Shown here: in pieces, positions 59,387 to 61,523 of the stretch
How the letters are laid out: each line of letters opens with the position of its first letter
Numbering within the stretch: the first letter of the stretch is position 1
NCBI RefSeq assembly: GCF_002777425.1
Contig: NZ_MDVC01000005.1
Location: 1-61,523 of the forward strand
DNA length: 61,523 bases
Source of the DNA: Snodgrassella alvi
GTDB taxonomy: Bacteria; Pseudomonadota; Gammaproteobacteria; Burkholderiales; Neisseriaceae
Reading direction: 5' to 3'
Program-made: the position numbers and the translations under genes
Notes under the pieces: model-generated
Database searches by the model: none
What the model saw: only the letters and a program-made list of their open reading frames with translations
What the model was told of the DNA's origin: nothing

Positions 59387-60946
59387 ATGCCGCTGTGTAT
59401 TACTCGATCCACAATATGGCTAATGCTAACTTTGATTATTGTATTCGGATTGAATGCCTGTGCTACTTTGCAATATCAGCCGGTGGCAACGATTGATCAT
59501 ATTAATGAAAATAAGGGCTATCGTCTGCAAAATGCTTTATTAAACAATAATGCACATAAAAGTGACGATGTAATCGGTATTGTTATGTTCTCTGGTGGCG
59601 GCACACGTGCAGCAGCCTTTGGCTATGGCGTTCTTGAATCGCTGAAACAGCAGCAGGTGAAAATAGGCGGCCGGCAAACCAGCTTGCTGGATACAGTGGA
59701 TGTGGCCTATGGCATTTCTGGCGGTTCTGTACTGGCTACTTATTTTGGCCTGCATGGTGCAGAAACGATTCCCAGATTTGAGCATAATTTTCTCAATCAG
59801 AATTTACAGAAAATGCTTATCGGGCAGGTTTTTTCGATGGCAAACTGGTCGCGGCTGGCTTCACCTGAGTTTGGTCGCGGGGATTTGTTGCAGGAGCAGC
59901 TAGATTTACATTTATATCATGGTGCTACCTATGCCGATTTAAATAATAAACGTCAGGGGCCGTTTGTTGTGATTAGTGCCACGGATATGAGTCTGGGCAG
60001 CCGGCTGGATTTTACTCAGGAATATTTTGATGTGCTCTGTCTGGATTTAACCAAGGTATCTATTGCACGGGCAGTGGCTGCTTCCAGCGCGGTACCGTTG
60101 GTATTTGCTCCGGTAACACTGAATAACAATGGCGGCAACTGCCACTATCAGCTGCCAAATGATCTGGTGGACACCAATACTGCGGATGCTACTGGTACCA
60201 CAGCGTTTCGTGCTCAGACGCGCGCGGTTTACCGTGCCAATCTGAAACAGTATCAGGATAGCCAGAAACGGCCTTATATTCACTTGCTGGATGGTGGACT
60301 GACTGATAATCTTGGCTTGCGCAGCCTGCTGGATACGACAGAACTATATAGTAATAAAACCCTGTACGACCGTTTGGAATCGGCGAACATTCATAAAATC
60401 ATTATTATTAATGTCAATGCACAGTCGCAGCGAAAAAATGAAATTGACAGTAGTGCCAGTGTCCCGGGTACAACAGATGTAGTCAGGGCATTAACCAGTA
60501 TTCCGATTGAGAAGTATTCGGAAGATACACAGCGTCAGTTTCAAAAATATGCTGAATGGTGGAACGAGAACCGAGGTGAGCACGCGCCACGTGTCTATTA
60601 TATTAGTGTGAATTTGCTGGATTTGCCGCCTTCACCATTGAGAGAAAAAGTAATTCATATTCCGACTACGTTTTATCTGGCTCATAGTGAGGTCAATAAT
60701 TTGCGCAAGGCTGCTAAACTGTTGTTGATACAATCTCCCGAGTATCAGCGGCTGATTAAAGACATAGGTGTGCCATCTTCAGCACCTAAGACGGAATCAT
60801 TTACTCTGTATGATGATGAAGCATCTGATGCAGATTCTGATACAGCAGCGGATACTAAAAATTCTGATATGGTTGATAATCCACAAAATGATTTAAATAA
60901 TGTAGTCAATTTTATCAATACTGAATCGCTACCGTTGCTGCGCTGA
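59387..60946 (+). CDS. Patatin-like phospholipase lipoprotein
   Basis: A 519-residue lipoprotein (signal with lipobox LNAC at about residues 18-21) carrying a patatin domain. The oxyanion loop is FSGGGTRAAAFGYG, the nucleophile serine lies in YGISGGSVLATY, and the catalytic Asp is in LLDGGLTDNLG. It should hydrolyse phospholipid or other esters at the envelope. The last ~60 residues are acidic and low-complexity (YDDEASDADSDTAADTKN), outside the family core. GGGAG six bases before the ATG at 59387 decides the start. It follows the efflux operon by 195 bases behind a 30-bp palindrome and ends in its own terminator. Confidence 0.92.
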   Translation: MPLCITRSTIWLMLTLIIVFGLNACATLQYQPVATIDHINENKGYRLQNALLNNNAHKSDDVIGIVMFSGGGTRAAAFGYGVLESLKQQQVKIGGRQTSLLDTVDVAYGISGGSVLATYFGLHGAETIPRFEHNFLNQNLQKMLIGQVFSMANWSRLASPEFGRGDLLQEQLDLHLYHGATYADLNNKRQGPFVVISATDMSLGSRLDFTQEYFDVLCLDLTKVSIARAVAASSAVPLVFAPVTLNNNGGNCHYQLPNDLVDTNTADATGTTAFRAQTRAVYRANLKQYQDSQKRPYIHLLDGGLTDNLGLRSLLDTTELYSNKTLYDRLESANIHKIIIINVNAQSQRKNEIDSSASVPGTTDVVRALTSIPIEKYSEDTQRQFQKYAEWWNENRGEHAPRVYYISVNLLDLPPSPLREKVIHIPTTFYLAHSEVNNLRKAAKLLLIQSPEYQRLIKDIGVPSSAPKTESFTLYDDEASDADSDTAADTKNSDMVDNPQNDLNNVVNFINTESLPLLR

Positions 60947-61056
60947 TTTATCTGGCCTGACTAAACAAATAAAGTGGGTTACCGAATAAGTGTGCATCTT
61001 TTGTGGTTACCCTTTTGCCATTACTCAATGAGTTTTATATAAAAATCATTATTAAT

Positions 61057-61084
61057 AAAGCCTGAAAGCTTTTTTCAGGCTTTT
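61057..61084 (+). terminator. Terminator of the patatin gene
   Basis: AAAGCCTGAAA (61057-61067) pairs with TTTCAGGCTTT (61073-61083), followed by TCTTTTTTTC. About 110 bases after the stop. Confidence 0.82.
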
Positions 61085-61523
61085 CTTTTTTTCTTTGCTG
61101 GTAATCGCAAATTGGCAGCTCCGGCTCTCTGCATGGCTGTTATCTGTGGGTGGGGGTGTGGCCGGCAGGTTTGCAATTAATTTTGTGTAAATTTTGTGTA
61201 GCAGAATGGAATTAGTTAACCACATGCTGAAGTAAATTTTTTAATTTGCAATTTATGTTAATTTTATTTTCATTTTTTTTAGGAAAAAATAGATTTTGTT
61301 GTAAAATAGCCACGGAATCAGGCCGAAATAGCCGGTTTTTTAGTTTGGATTCTTGTTGCTATTTCAATATGTTATGAGTTGTTACCCATGTTGCGAAAGG
61401 CATTTATATAGCTTAATAATAATATATGCCATATGTATAAATATATTTAGAAAAAAATGGGTTATTTAATTTGTATGCTAAATATAGCATTATTGGATTA
61501 TTTTATAATTATTATATTTATAG
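61085..61523. other. Terminal intergenic region
   Basis: About 440 bases to the window edge, strongly AT-rich towards the end. No gene or RNA recognised; it may be the promoter region of a gene beyond the window. Confidence 0.4.

Overview
The window is a stretch of bacterial chromosome that looks like a low-GC betaproteobacterium of the family Neisseriaceae. Protein sequences such as RuvB, HisS, IspG, S1, Hfq and Tpx read like Neisseria homologues. The der cluster lacks bamB, as in Neisseria. The AT-rich composition and mixed housekeeping content suggest a host-adapted relative such as Snodgrassella from bee guts. That genus assignment is inference from recall, not a search.

Layout. 0.3-6.6 kb: clpB, then an AT-rich accessory patch ending at a tRNA-Ser(UGA) gene. 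The patch holds a PD-(D/E)XK nuclease, a glycine-zipper toxin-like protein and an unknown partner. 6.7-15.4 kb: yaaA, metZ, trxA, an MFS carrier, then pgm, ruvB and aroA on the minus strand. 15.6-21.2 kb: a membrane protein, cmk, rpsA with a structured leader, ihfB, zapE and ndk. 21.8-29.7 kb: the conserved run rlmN-pilW-rodZ-ispG-hisS-yfgM-der-hfq. 29.8-34.3 kb, minus strand: emrE, queH, tpx and the dusA-thyA-folA group.

34.7-36.6 kb is a low-GC three-gene cassette: a pentapeptide-repeat two-TM protein, a nucleotidyltransferase and a small helical protein. It is the best candidate here for an undescribed defence-like or toxin-like system. 37.2-39.2 kb holds a CsbD-like stress protein, an unknown membrane protein and decayed sequence. 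39.2-42.6 kb is a LysR regulator, an alpha/beta hydrolase and an MFS exporter. 43.0-51.3 kb: guaA, a small lipoprotein, smpB, an MHS-family carrier and ilvC-ilvH-ilvI. 51.7-52.5 kb is a degenerate DAHP-synthase homologue without catalytic motifs. 52.8-59.2 kb is a complete efflux operon: an HlyD-type adaptor, an RbbA-type double ATPase/permease, a YhhJ-type permease and a NodT-type outer-membrane lipoprotein. 59.4-60.9 kb is a patatin-like phospholipase lipoprotein behind a 30-bp perfect palindrome.

Most operons end in clear intrinsic terminators, listed individually. No integrase, transposase, CRISPR array or rRNA gene was seen. The most unusual non-coding signal is in the rpsA leader, where two hairpins carry perfectly complementary 7-nt loops. 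Function names rest on family motifs read by eye; no database search was run.
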